Assembly (NCBI RefSeq): GCF_963678635.1
Contig: NC_087063.1
Coordinates: forward strand, 17,796,143-17,860,142
Source: Symsagittifera roscoffensis
Taxonomy: Eukaryota > Xenacoelomorpha > Acoela > Convolutidae
DNA: 64,000 bases
Direction of reading: 5' to 3'
The notes beneath the pieces were generated by a model that ran no database searches, was not told the origin of the DNA, and saw only the letters and a list, made by a program, of their open reading frames with translations. This document shows positions 22,281 through 33,680 of this stretch, one piece after another. The stretch's first letter is position 1; each line of letters starts with the position of its first letter. The translations under genes were made by a program, and so were the position numbers.

Positions 22281-22289
22281 TTTCCGATG

Positions 22290-22420
22290 TAAAAACCAAG
22301 CGAATATTCTAAAGTTTAGCACGAGTTATGTTCTAGGGGTCAAAGTAGAGACTGCGCTATAATCCTGCACCTACCGTAATCAAATTAGCATCAAGCGACG
22401 GACAGTTGTTTGAATGTTGA
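22290..22420 (+). repeat. Direct repeat partner of 27,040-27,165
   Basis: The phrase AAAGTTTAGCACGAGTTATG followed by TTCTAGGGGTCAA matches AAAGTTTGGCAAGAATTATG followed by TTCTAAAGGTCAA at 27,050 in the same orientation. Looser similarity continues downstream (ACTGCGC..., CCTGC, GACAGTTG). The two copies bracket about 4.7 kb containing a gypsy RNase H relic, so they may be remnants of its LTRs. Confidence 0.4.
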
Positions 22421-23369
22421 AAATTGACTAAAATTGAATTTCAAAAAAGAAAATTGTTAATTGCTGGACTGTTGAACTGATAATTAAAGACTGAATTAAT
22501 AAACATTTAATAAAATCTGTGACTGGGCGCCATAAAGTTTATTTTAAATAGCGTCAGAAGGATTACAATAAATAGCTATTCTTACGATGAAAGAAAATGA
22601 AAAATGCCAAATGCTGGAATGTTGAAATAAAATTTGCAGACCGAATAAATAAACAGTTGATAAGGCTTAGTAAGCTTGGAACGAAACGACCAACGTAATG
22701 GCAAAAGAGAGAGGTAAATATCTCCCTAATCAATAACAATTTTCAGTTTGTGAATAAAGTTTTTCAGTTGCTTCTTTTTTTTGTCCTTTCTTCTTGTTTT
22801 TCGGTTATCACATTTTCCCCATCATCTTAGTTACCGCTGTATTTTTCATCCGCTTCGACGTAATGCATTCTCATCTAGGCTGCTTAAGTTCCGGCTACTA
22901 CACGAGATCAGCCGTTGATGATGGACGCGTTTCTTAGTCTCCACAGGTGGGACTATCGGCTCGCTCAAGCTGTTTGAAACTCGTCATCGTTTGTTTTTTT
23001 TCTCGTTCTTCATTTTGTACTGATTTCTTGCTCTCGTCTTTCTTATTTGGGCCGTTTGGGTCTCGTGTGCAGTTTTCGGTTTCGCTTTTGGTTTTCCCCC
23101 TCGTTTCCCTTGTCGTCGGTTCGTGATATGTCTGGGGCTGTTCATCACCTCGTCCGGGGTTGCTTTGAGGTGGTTGTCAATTAAGAAAAGGTGTCGCTCA
23201 ATTTTTCGGTGTCAATTTCGCCGCTGGATCCAAGAAAATTTTACTGCCACCCTTGCCGTCCAAACCGTTATCGGTTTCGATTCGTTTTGCCTTGCTATTT
23301 ATTCGTTATTCGAGCTTCGAGTCTTATTGGCTTCTTCATTTACGTTTCCGGTTTGCTCGAGGTTTGATG

Positions 23370-24315
23370 GTCTCCACCTCGGTCTGGAAAGTCGCGCCGT
23401 CCCCACCTCGGTCTGGAAAGTCGCGCCGTCTCTGCCTTGGTCTGAAAAGTCGTGCCGTCTCCGCATTGGTCTGAAAAGTCGCACCGTCTCCGCCTTGGTC
23501 TGGAAAGTCGCGCCGCCTCCGCCTTGGTAGCGAGAAATGACTTCTTGATCGCGCCGTCTCCGTGATGGTCTGGAAAAAAGCGCCCTCTCCGCCTTGGTTT
23601 GAAAAGTCGCGCCGTCTCCACCTTGGTCTGGAAAGTCGCACCGTATCCACCTCAGTCGCGAGGAATATAATCTTGGTCGCGCCGTCTCCACCTCGGTCTG
23701 GAAAGTCGCGCCGTCTCCGCATTGGTCTGAAAAGTCCCGCCGTCTCCGCTTCGGTCTGCAAAGACGTGCCGTCTCCATCTCGGTCGCGAAAGTCTTGAAA
23801 GTGCACATTTTGGTCGCGCTGGCCAAGCCGGTCACGCCGTTGCCTTTGGAGTCGCGCCGTTTCCTGAGTCGCGCCGTATCCACCTTGGTCGCGAAAGTCG
23901 CGCCGTCTCCACCTCGGTCGAGAAAGACCTGAAAAACTTTTTTAAAGTCGCGCCGTCTCCATGTTGGTCTGGAAAGTTGCGCCGTTTCCATCTTGTTCTG
24001 GAAAGTCTGGAAATAGCTAAGTTTGGTCGCGCCGGTCACGCCATTTCCTGAGCCGCAGGGTCGCGCCATATCCGCCTCGGTCGCGAAAGTCGCGCCTTAG
24101 TTTTTCGGTCGCGAAAATCCGGAAATGGCAACTCTTGGTCGCGAGAGTCTGGACATACCAAATATGAGTCGCGATGTTTTGGTCGCGCCACCTCCGCTTC
24201 GGTCGCGATAGTCGCGACGGATCATCATGGTCGCCAAAGTCTGGACATGCCTAATTTTGGTCTGGAAAGTCTGGACATGCCAAAATTTTGTCGCGAAAGT
24301 CTGGACATGAGTCTG
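23370..24315. repeat. GC-rich minisatellite, 29 bp unit, open in several frames
   Basis: A roughly 945 bp array is built on the unit GGTCTGGAAAGTCGCGCCGT plus CTCCACCTC (29 bases); its right part shifts to variants with GGTCGCGAAAGTC and CTGGACATGCC. It is far richer in G and C than its surroundings. Because 29 is not a multiple of three, each strand reads the unit in all three frames in turn. No stop occurs in most of these readings, so long open frames appear (for example 256 codons on the minus strand, 23,299-24,069). These are best explained by the repeat and not as a gene. Confidence 0.85.
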
Positions 24316-26150
24316 GGACCTCGACCCGGGTCAAGGGGGTCATTTAGGTTGACATTGCAATTTCACCAGAAGACTTTCTCTTGGTGGTCGTCGTTTTCGC
24401 CATTGCGACTCCCAACTTCGTTAGTACATCACCGTTTTTTAGCTACATTTCGGTGTACATTTCGGTTAGATGACAAACCCCTTTCTGATGGTCCAGTGCA
24501 GCTGGAGTCTTTTTGCTGCCGCCAATGTTTGCGAACAGGTGGTTTGTTCCCTTGGTTTGTCTGTTGCTCCTCTATCAATTTTAGCGGTTGACTTCTCTTA
24601 TTGTCCTTAAGTATGTTATGGCTGAGCAAACTACCCATTTTGTGTGGAATGGGTGCGGCTTTTCCTCAGCTTCTGGATCACTTTCATCGAAACAGGCATA
24701 TTTAGCCGTATTTCGTTTGTCCAGCTTACGTTTCCTAGAGAAGACTTTTTAGTAAGATTTAATGAAACTTATTCAAATTTCGTATTTGCTTCCTAACCCT
24801 GATGCGCTGTTTCGAACGGAAAGAAAGTCCATGCTGCATCATATGACAACCTTAGCGCTTCGAGGGCCCTTTCTAACCTTTTCTGAAGCTTTTTTTGTTT
24901 TTCCTCTTTCGCGTAGGTTAATTTGGATTTTTTGAGGTTACCGTTTTTTTTTAACAATCGGCGCGGCGGTGATCGTCAACTGGCAAAAAAGTTTATCCAC
25001 AAAAATTCCTCACAAAATTGCTCCATTTCAAGCGAAACAAAATCAGTTCCTTGGTGGATGTGGAATTTTCTCGTGACCTTGTGCCTGAATAAACACGTTT
25101 TAAAAACTTAATTTATGCTAGCGGGTGGTGGTTGTTTCCGCAAACTACCGCCGAGGGCCAGCAAGAAAAATGGTACAGTGCTATTTGGAAAAAATTTTCT
25201 TCATTCATTTGAATAGTTAATGGGTCCCTAAAAATCTATTTGTTTTGAATCAATTGGCGCCCTTGGTTCGGGTTTAATCCAAAATCGCGCTTTTTTGAAA
25301 AGCTTTTCGGGATTCTCACCGGCAAGATTATACCCTGCTGTTCTCTAGGCAATTGAACGGTTAACGTAATAGTACTATTTGTCTTTAGCAGTGGTAAACA
25401 TTTTCGTCTTCTCGTGATGCTAAAATTGGATCCGATTGTTTCCTGCTGTGGGCATCTTTGTGAGGATAACTAATTTATCATCCATTCAAAAAAAACATTT
25501 TCTTTGACTTAAAAATTGTTCATAAACGTCGCCTTGTTTTAGTTCACTGCGTGCACCTTCTGGGATTCTACGAAATGCAAGTTAAATCGGTCTGGTAACG
25601 ATAATGGGTGGCTAATCAATTTATAACCTCGGGTTAGAAGTGACATGGCTAAGTTACCATTTCGCCCTTCAATGTTGTTTCATTGAGGAGATGGTGTTTA
25701 TTTTATTGTTTCGGGTTTCTCTGGTAATGGAGTTCAGCATTATTGGCGTTTGTTATAATTCAGTTTCATTGTCCCTAAATTTTAGGCTGGAAGAACTTTT
25801 CAAAAAACTTTTTTTTCTGGGACTTTTTTGTCAATTTTTTCAGGATTTGTTTTTGTCAAGGCTTTGAAATTCAAGATTCTTCCTTCCAATTCACTATTAG
25901 CATGATTTTCCGTGTATGCAAGTTTTCGGCCTGTGATTGGCTAATTTCTTCCTTCATGACGAGAATCTTTCTGCTGGCGTAATTTGAAATTAATATTTGC
26001 AAACTGTAGTTTGCTTGCTTGGCGGCTTACTAGCTCCGTTATTTAGTCCCTTGGAGCATTTTGAGAATCAGTTGAATTAATTTCAGCTTTAGTTATTATA
26101 CTATCATATGTGCTGATTGTGCTGATAGTTGTAGTGTCATTGTTCGGGTT
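24316..26150. other. Degenerate sequence, possibly the rest of an old retroelement
   Basis: Moderately mixed composition with many stops in all frames. It lies downstream (in the minus-strand sense) of the RNase H relic, where an integrase would be expected, but I could not identify HHCC or DDE motifs. No gene is supported. Confidence 0.4.
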
Positions 26151-26234
26151 TCTCGATTATTTATCAACCAGTATGATTTCGCTTGTGGTTTTCGTTCGAC
26201 TCACACTTTTCTCACAAACTTCTCATACATAATT

Positions 26235-26395
26235 AGCGTTTTATTATCAGTAATCACCCACAATTTGTGGGCTAAGACAGTTTTGGAGTTTTTCTACCCC
26301 CAAAGCGACCGCCAACATTTCGAGCTCATTAGTCGAAAGTTTGTTCTACGCTGTGTTTGAATATCTCGAAGCAAATGATATCGGCCGTCATACCT
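26235..26395 (-). pseudogene. RNase H fragment of a decayed Ty3/gypsy pol
   Basis: In one minus-strand frame the reading RPISFASRYSNTA, a stop, then NKLSTNELEMLAVALGVEKL appears, a signature of gypsy-type RNase H (usual pattern: RPISFAS, then STNELE with the catalytic Glu, then LLAV). A TDN motif, as around the next catalytic Asp, follows in a shifted frame near 26,250. Stops and shifts show it is dead. The sequence is unlike the RNase H of elements 1 and 2, so it belongs to another gypsy lineage. Confidence 0.65.
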
Positions 26396-27039
26396 AGTGG
26401 CCAATGTCCCAAAAAAATTGCACACATTTTTCTAATGTCTTTGAATATGTCATAGTGTCTTATTTCAACTATATTAGCAACTTGTCTTTTCATATTTTCG
26501 TACGACATTTGACATTTTTGTGTAACCATTTTTTTCTTCCAAATAGTAACCTAAGTGTTGCAAAATATGCGAACAATGCCGGTAGGTACTTATGCAGACT
26601 GTGAATTGATTCCATATACGACTTCAATTTCGAGACAAGAGAATTGAAACGTTTCGTTCTTTTCAATTTTATTTGTTTCTTCTAATTTTGGATTTTCGAA
26701 GCCTTGGGTAGCGCGTTTTCACAAGGTAAGTTGTAGAGATTCGAAATTAGTATTTGTTTGCCATCTATGCAAATACTTTCCGTCCACCTCAGTGGCTAAC
26801 GCGGTTACTTGTTCGGTTGTAAGGGCTCCGTCGTATTAAAATAATTGTGGGTTTCTTCCGTGCTTCGCGAAAATCCCCCATTAAAACCGGTTGATCCAAA
26901 TTTTCTACATCTTGTGTGGTTCTGTAAAACTAGGAAGCAAGAAGGATGTAATCCCAGGTGATTTTTTTCCGTTGTTAGAAGTGTTGGCTGTGCCAGGTTA
27001 AAACGAGCTCAGTAACAATTGAAATAAAACAAAACCAAA

Positions 27040-27165
27040 TGAATTTCTCAAAGTTTGGCAAGAATTATGTTCTAAAGGTCAACCAACAAGGTGACAAACT
27101 GCGCCTAAGAGCGGTACCTGCCTGAATAATAATAGAATCATGAGATAGGCAGATGAATGACAGTT
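27040..27165 (+). repeat. Direct repeat partner of 22,290-22,420
   Basis: Similar in sequence and orientation to the copy 4.75 kb upstream (see that entry). It is the candidate 5' LTR remnant of the minus-strand gypsy relic. Confidence 0.4.
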
Positions 27166-30160
27166 GAAGACTGATTGAACTTGAATGAACTAATTTAGCT
27201 TAAGATGGCATAGGTAATCAAAATTTTTCCAAAAATGATTAAGAGTGGCAGAAAAAAAATTGATTATAAAAATCATTGCTAGGAATTTCGTTAGTCAAAA
27301 TGATTATCCAAAACAGCTCTTAATAGGAAGATTTTTTGAACCTGGTGCGCTAGAAGCCCTTCAAAGTTAAATTTCAACAAAAACTGTGGTTCGTAAATTA
27401 TTACAATGCCAAACTATGGGTTTTGTGAATATCTGATTCCGCATCTTTGTTTCTATTTAATCTTCCGTTTTCTTTGATCATTCTGATAAAATTTTAACAA
27501 AATCAAAGTTTTTTCTCTGGATTTCAAAGACCTACACTCACCACACTGTGCGTACAGTGCAAAGCTTGGCCTCGTAAAAAAAATCAGGATAAAATTGCTC
27601 TACAGGGAAGCTGCAAAGAGCAAAATTTGATTAAAAAATTGATTACAGCTAAACTTTCACTACAAAATGCGCCTACAGAAAAGTAATTACAGTGTTACAA
27701 AATATTCAATCAAACGCTAAATTTTAATACCGAGTGGCACGCTTCTCGGATAAAGCAGTTTTTCAATTCTTTCTAATGAGATCTTTTTAGTCCTAACATT
27801 GATTGTTTAAAAGCTTTTAATAATAACCTTTTTTGCACGTTTTTATTTGCAAAAAGTAAGAATTTTGCATGAGTTAATTGGTTATGCACCTTTGTTTTTC
27901 ATGAGCAAAAGCCCACAGTCCATATAGACGTACTAATAACTCAACTGCGGCTGCAACATATGTAACTTATTTAACGTTTTTTGTACAGCTGTTTATTCTA
28001 CAGTCACTAAAAATAGAAGTTGCCTCTTTTAGGCTTCAAGCAAGAAAATGAATGTTTTTTAACTTTTGTCCCGTTTCTCAAGAACTAACAAAATTTCACG
28101 TTTCAACAATTGATATACGATGGATGACGCTATTTTTTAGACACTAGTTGAATTAAAAATCTTGAAAACTGTTTTTGAGGCGCAGTTTGGCCACATAATT
28201 AGAAGGCGTCAGGGAATTGTTTGTATGCCAGAAATTGCCCGTAAACAGCAAAAGCAGTTCGAAACTTCGGATTTAAAAGTATTCGTTGAGATGTTGAGCA
28301 TCTCACTAGGTCCTCATGTCCTCAGTTTATGTTTCGCATTAAAAAGAACAAAATTAGTCTCTTAGACAAAAATTGACCGAAAACTCAGCACTGTATATAG
28401 TAAAATGCACAAAATTGGAGTTACTCTTTTTTTTGTAGCTGAGTAGCTATCTGTATTCCTTTTTAAGTAACAAAAATCTAATATGAATATCTAGCTGAGA
28501 TTCTTAGCCTTCTAACAAAAATTTTTTAGAAGCAAAATTTTAACTGCTTTTGCTGTTTACGGAGAAATTTTAAATTTAGCACTAGAACACTTATCAGTCG
28601 CATTCTAATTAATGGCCAAATTTCATTCATAATTTGAGAAGTTTTCAAATCCAGTAACATTGTTAGCTAAGGAGAAAAACGTGAAAAAAGTGAAAAAAAG
28701 TGAAAACGTTTTCGTTCGCTTTCTAGCTTGAATGTGAAAAAGCACAAATATGAATTTCAAATTTCGAGGTAAGTCTATGGAAAATAAAAATTGATAGATG
28801 GAACTGAAATTGTTACAATTTTTCTGTCAATCAGTGGAACGCATTTTAGTGCAAAAACAATCAACTGTTTTTCACTTTTGTAGTGGTGGGCAACGCAACA
28901 CACAAACACTTTTCTAAAATTGAGAACCTAACGGATATAGAATCGATTTACAATTCAAGTTGGTGTTTTAGGGCGACATTGGAATCAATAATTTTGACAA
29001 CTTTTCTGATCACAAAAAGTCTCTCTAGCCATTTGTCAATTGTTTTGTTTTGCTGGACACATTATCGCTATTTAAGCAATTACACGAGAAACATCACAAC
29101 TAGTAACAAAAAATTGATGCAAACGAGAAATCAGAATTTCTAGACATTTAACTTTTGATCTATACAATTGATGAGAATCTATCTTAAACGTATGCTGCCA
29201 AACACTATGGGTTTTTTCAATTTTACTGACGTTTTGAGATAACTACAAAAAGTGAAAAAACACGAAGCGATTGACATTGTTAAATGCTAAATTCAATGAA
29301 GTGAAACTTTTTTAAAAGCCAGAAAGATAACTTGAAGTTTTGTATTGAAAGTATTCAATTTAATCAAAGGCCAAAAATTATTAAAAATTCCAGACTGGAG
29401 CCAAGAAATTTCGCGAAAAAAAAAGTAATTCTGCATCGATTTTGCAAATTGAATACTCCAGGCAACTAGGTATTGACTGAGTTTTTCTCCTAGTCCTCAA
29501 AATTTGACAGAAACAACGACTTCACCACTGGCAGTAAAAATTTCTAATTTAACAATTGCAATGTTTTTTCTAGCTTTCACCAGTTTTGGCAAATCAAAAC
29601 TAAGCTTGCACAGACAACTTTATGAAAATCCTCCATTGAGGTCTACTCGACAAGTTCTCCGTTTTTGACGTCATCTAACCTGTAGTAACTGTTACAAGAG
29701 TTGGAAACAATAACTATGCTTCTATACCACCCCTGTTTTTTCCGGTATTGGGCTTGATGGACAAAGCCAGCATGTATTATTTTCTTACTATTTTATGCTA
29801 GCTAACAAACTTTTTTCCTAATAGGAAATGTCCAACATTTTTGGTGGAAATTTGATTTTTGATTGAAATTTTTGATTTTGATTGATACAACATAATTTTG
29901 AGTTAAGAGTTCAATTAGATTCTCAATTTTGATAAGAGTTCTATCATATGAAAACCAAATTTAGTTCAATGAAAAGGTAACATCAAATGCTGCATTGATG
30001 ATTTATTCAAAAAAATAAGAACAGACTAAGAGTTAACTTATCCGATACAAGGTACCCTATCAGAAATTATAGCAGAAAACTAATTTGAAGTCATCATGAA
30101 CCCATATTATATTTACTTGTCGTTTTAGATATGACGGATCTTAGCTCTAATTTTTGTGTC
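27166..30160. other. Intergenic, no gene seen
   Basis: AT-rich sequence with scattered short similarities to the local inverted-repeat families (GTGCAAAGCTTGGCCTCGTAA near 27,558; GGCGCAGTTTGGCCACATAA near 28,179). Open frames of 60-90 codons near 28,162 and 28,883 show no recognisable motif and no equivalent elsewhere in the window. Confidence 0.5.
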
Positions 30161-30540
30161 AAACCTGATTTTTGTGACAAGGCCGCATATCTCAACTCTA
30201 AGCACTATTTGCGATTTCCACTTACAATTGCGGATTCTACGACAGCTTGAGTTTACTAAAAAGAAATTTTTTTTATGTGATTATGCTTTCCACAAACTGT
30301 TCCGGATTCCGCAAATTTTGTCTCGGATAACACAAATTGTGTTGTAGATTCAGCAAAAATGCCTGTTTTTGGAGCAATACGGTGATTTAAATATTTGTCC
30401 GTGGAATTCAAAATGGCAAAGAAGAGCAAAGAAAAATCGCAATGTTGAGGGTTCTGCGACAATTCTGTTTTTAGCATATTGCGCAATCCGCTTACAATTC
30501 ACAAAATACACAGTTTGGGCTCGTAATGTCAGAAACTCTT
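30161..30540. repeat. Partial copy of the TTCCGCAA repeat family
   Basis: Contains TTGCGGATTCTACGACA near 30,230, GGATTCCGCAAATTTTG near 30,303 and CACAGTTTGGGCTCGTAATG near 30,510. The last is the terminal motif of the palindromic element at 48,624-48,826, so this copy links the two repeat groups. Confidence 0.5.
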
Positions 30541-31439
30541 CAGATTTTTACTATCAAATCACCCCCCCCCCCCAACCTAGGCTATGTACCCAAAGTAAGA
30601 AGTAAGGTAATCAACATCTAGCAACATATCAATAAAAAAATCGAATAGCTTGCTAAAGGTAATTTTGTACAATACCTTCAAAATAGCTAGTCAAAAAGGG
30701 AGTTTTGTCTGGAGAAAAAACCACCCAGGAGCACAAATATTCAATCACCTTCTTCACAAGTAGAAAAACAAATTGTCAATGTTCGATTTTATGTTCCAGG
30801 GCCGCATCTTTGTCAGAGTGGGATTTTTTGCGCCGGTTTTTACCCTGTGGAAATTGTTTTGTGACCGTTTCGTTTCTTAAATACAAAACGTTTAAAATTG
30901 ATCTCGAGCAAGATATTTACTGGACCTAACAAATGAATAGCTTGTGGCCAAGCAAACCAGAACTAGGTGCAAATAATTAAAATCACGTGAATAAATGCGT
31001 ACAATCAGGATATAAATGATTTTAACTGTTCGAAGTGTGTTTTGTTTTCATTCTGTTAAAGTTAAGATCAATTTTTTGGTTTTTCATATCGATGTGTGAT
31101 TAGAAACGGCTCAAAACATACACAAAACCCATTGACTTTAGGATTTAGTCCGATAAGAGCTGTTTGAAGTTTATAGAGTTTTATATGAGGATTATAGTAT
31201 TCTTATTTTAAGATTATAGTATTTTAAGTTGTTTCTAGATTCCAATTTTATGAAAATCTTGTTATCCAGATGTGTTCATAAAGCTTTTTGTTTGCAATTG
31301 TTATTACGATAACGACATCAAACTCCATCTTTATATTTAGTGCAATATTACTATCAAAATTCTGTACCTGAAATTGAATTTGAAACAAAAACCTTAATTC
31401 GGCTATTGAAAAAAATAAAACAAACTGTCTTTTTCAGAG
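30541..31439 (+). other. Upstream region of the SLC13-like gene
   Basis: AT-rich with a C-run (CCCCCCCCCC near 30,560) and no coding frame. It probably holds the promoter or 5' untranslated sequence of the transporter, but no core promoter element can be named. A strong splice acceptor (CTTTTTCAG, ending at 31,437) lies directly before the proposed start codon. Confidence 0.4.
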
Positions 31440-31521
31440 ATGATGAGTTTCATTAAAAAAAACAAAGAATTTTCCATTTTAATTTTCAATGTTTTGAGTG
31501 TCATAACCGTCATAATTTCAG
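31440..31521 (+). CDS. SLC13: SLC13-like transporter, exon 1
   Basis: Encodes 27 residues starting MMSFIKKNKEF: a short basic cytoplasmic tail, then the first hydrophobic helix. The exon ends in phase 1 before GT at 31,522 and joins in frame to exon 2, which supports this start. Two adjacent ATGs (31,440 and 31,443) are possible. An acceptor-like CTTTTTCAG ends two bases before the ATG, so either a 5' untranslated intron or a spliced leader acceptor is likely. This is the least certain exon because N-termini are poorly conserved in the family. Confidence 0.6.
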
Positions 31522-31743
31522 GTTTGCTTTTTAATAACTTGACTTTTTATCTTTTTCCTACTATTTAATTCACTATTTAATCGTTTCAAAGAGGCGCCTT
31601 TTAAAAAGTATATGTTAAGAAAAACTTAATTTAAATATTTACTCCAAATTTTCCCATCACACAAAACTGATGCGTTTTGCTATAACTTTTTTAAGGTTTT
31701 ATTGGCAATAACTTAATTGGTAAATTTAATTGGTAATAATTAG

Positions 31744-31853
31744 GTCTGGCCACCCCCCACCTGGAAATTAGATGTGGTCTTGTAGTGCTGTTGATGTCCT
31801 GCCTCTGGATGTTCGAGCTGTTACCCCTCCCACTCACAGCCATGCTTCCTCTG
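31744..31853 (+). CDS. SLC13: SLC13-like transporter, exon 2
   Basis: Follows TAATTAG and ends before GTTAGT. Continues exon 1 in phase. It encodes one membrane helix (LVVLLMSCLWMFELLPLPL) ending in LPLPLTAMLPL, matching the family pattern in which Glu-(Ala)-Leu-Pro-Leu-x-x-Thr-Ala-Leu-x-Pro follows the second helix. The sequence ends at a codon boundary, and exon 3 continues in register. Confidence 0.85.
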
Positions 31854-32185
31854 GTTAGTTCAGCACACAGTCAACTTTGGAGCAATTCATCATTCATACG
31901 AGACAAATTGCAGAAAAAAATCTAATCGAAACCAAAAATATTGACAACCAGCGCAAAATTTTGAAAAAGGCAAAAGGGTCACAAGCTTTCTGAAACAAAG
32001 CAAAAAATTCACATGTTTGTTCTCAATGTTTTATGGAATCATATATGGGTATATCTCTAAAAAATTAGTTGGACAGAATTGTTAAAAAAGAGCAGTCTAT
32101 CCTTTTTGAACCAATTTTTTATTCAGCTAATAAATTTTCAGATTGTTTTTTGAGATTCACTTTTCTTTCCAATTTATTTTTTCAG

Positions 32186-32327
32186 GTGTTGTTTCCGGTG
32201 TTGGAAATTTCGGATGCAAAGATAGTGGCGACACAATACCTCAAAGACACAACTGTCCTCCTATTTGGGGGGTTAATGTTCGCGGTCTCAATTGAACACT
32301 GGAATGTACACAAGCGTATTGCCCTAG
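32186..32327 (+). CDS. SLC13: SLC13-like transporter, exon 3
   Basis: Follows TTTTTTCAG. Encodes VLFPVLEI, then [20 protein letters not shown] and [10 protein letters not shown]. In SLC13 proteins this is the segment with the conserved YLKDT and the GG-containing helix, ending in a basic HKRIAL motif. Ends in phase 1 before GTCAGA. The next intron is 9.4 kb long and filled with repeats. Confidence 0.92.
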
Positions 32328-33680
32328 GTCAGATCTAGTTATTATTGTTATCTCAACATAGAATCGAGTAGGTATACCCAGATTGACCAAAACTTGCAAA
32401 GCTTGCAGCCTAGAGCTTTTCTTGTTAGAATCTTACAAGTTTTTTTTGTCGAAATCATTCAGGATTATTACAACAAACTTTAAGTTGTGGGATTCAAACA
32501 TTTCTTATGAATTAAGACGATTTATCCGCAAGAGAAAGAACTTTGCTGAAGAACCGCTGTTGGGCCCTGAATTAAGAATTACATGTAACTTTCAAAAGTT
32601 TTTCCTAAAAAGCTGGCCCGCACAAAAATTGATTGAAACCGATTGTAGCATAAAAAATTTAAGCAGATTAAATTGAGATCGATTCAAGTGTTAAAAAGTA
32701 CGTTGATCATAAAAAAATCAGATGGATTTAGATCAAACTTAAATCAATTTAAAACGATCTAAAATCTACGCTAAAAATCTATGTTTTCAATCGTTTTTTT
32801 AAACAAATTTTTTCTTCAAACTTTCGAATAACTGAAGAAAAAAAATTTGAGAGTTTTGTCACAGGTCCTAACAGACATCAAAATTGACTTAAGTGCCTTT
32901 AAAAAGTACCAAATGGCTTAAATTGCCTCGAAAACCTCAATGAAGGCCGGTTTTGGAAAATTTGACCAAAAACCCGTATTTCTTTTCACTCGGCTTCCTC
33001 AAACTTAGTATATATCGGCAACCAAGGCTCCTTCAAAAAAAAGAAAAGGCTTGTCGCCCAAAAATGGACTTCACTAAATAATTCAAAAAGGGGGGTTCCT
33101 TTGGTTGCTCAGGTGGTCGAATCTCTGAGAAGGAGGAGCGTCTGCATCCCCCTCTCGCAATCCTCTAAATTCGCGCCTGAAAACAGGTAAAACTGGATTT
33201 TGTTTTTAATCAAAAAACCATTTTCTTAACCAAAAGATTAGAAGGAAAAACAAGACTACTCGAATATCAGGGCAAAACCCTGAATATTCGGATTGCCCCT
33301 TAATCCATATCGAATAATTTTTAGTACAAAAAAATTTGAAAAAATATACCAGTATCAAACAACATGAGTGAAAGTTTGAGTTGTACAAACTTAACACGAC
33401 CAATTAACCTGCCGCCTCATTTAAATTTAAAACGATTTTGTTGTGCGGGATAATTCAACACTCAAAAAAATTTTGCGTTACGCCCTCAGCTTTATGAATG
33501 AAAGCTACCCATTCCAGAACAATGCCAAAGTGGCTTCTTCCAAATTCCCAGAGTTTTACAAAAACTAAAAGGAAGCTTATTAGCGTAATTGCTGTGATAA
33601 ATCTATTAAATAGTTCCAGAAATGAATGATCATCAATTTGAATTTCCCGAAGTTCATGAAATCAGAGAAGCTATCAATTT
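32328..33680 (+). other. Intron 3, left part, with a GGCGCC-family repeat
   Basis: No exon is seen. About 32,870-33,182 resembles the dispersed family found at 44,500-44,785 and 46,445-46,625: shared phrases are CTCAAACTTAGTATATATCG, AAAATGGACTTC and GGTGGTCGAAT. A palindromic phrase (ATATCAGGGCAAAACCCTGA near 33,263) is also found near the LINE tail at about 40,535. Confidence 0.5.

Noticed and set aside
22523..22535. TGGGCGCCA as a tRNA primer-binding site of the old gypsy relic
   Set aside because: The relic is on the minus strand, so a plus-strand primer site at this end has the wrong orientation.
23299..24069. 256-codon minus-strand open frame with repeated RRRDFSDQGGDGATFQTE-type units
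   Set aside because: It coincides with the 29 bp minisatellite, and comparable open frames occur on the same strand in the other two frames; the repeat structure explains all of them.
26795..26850. Possible tRNA-derived SINE head (AGTGGCTAACGCGGTT, GTTCGGTTG)
   Set aside because: Only loosely like A and B boxes, no cloverleaf can be drawn, and no second copy was noticed in the window.
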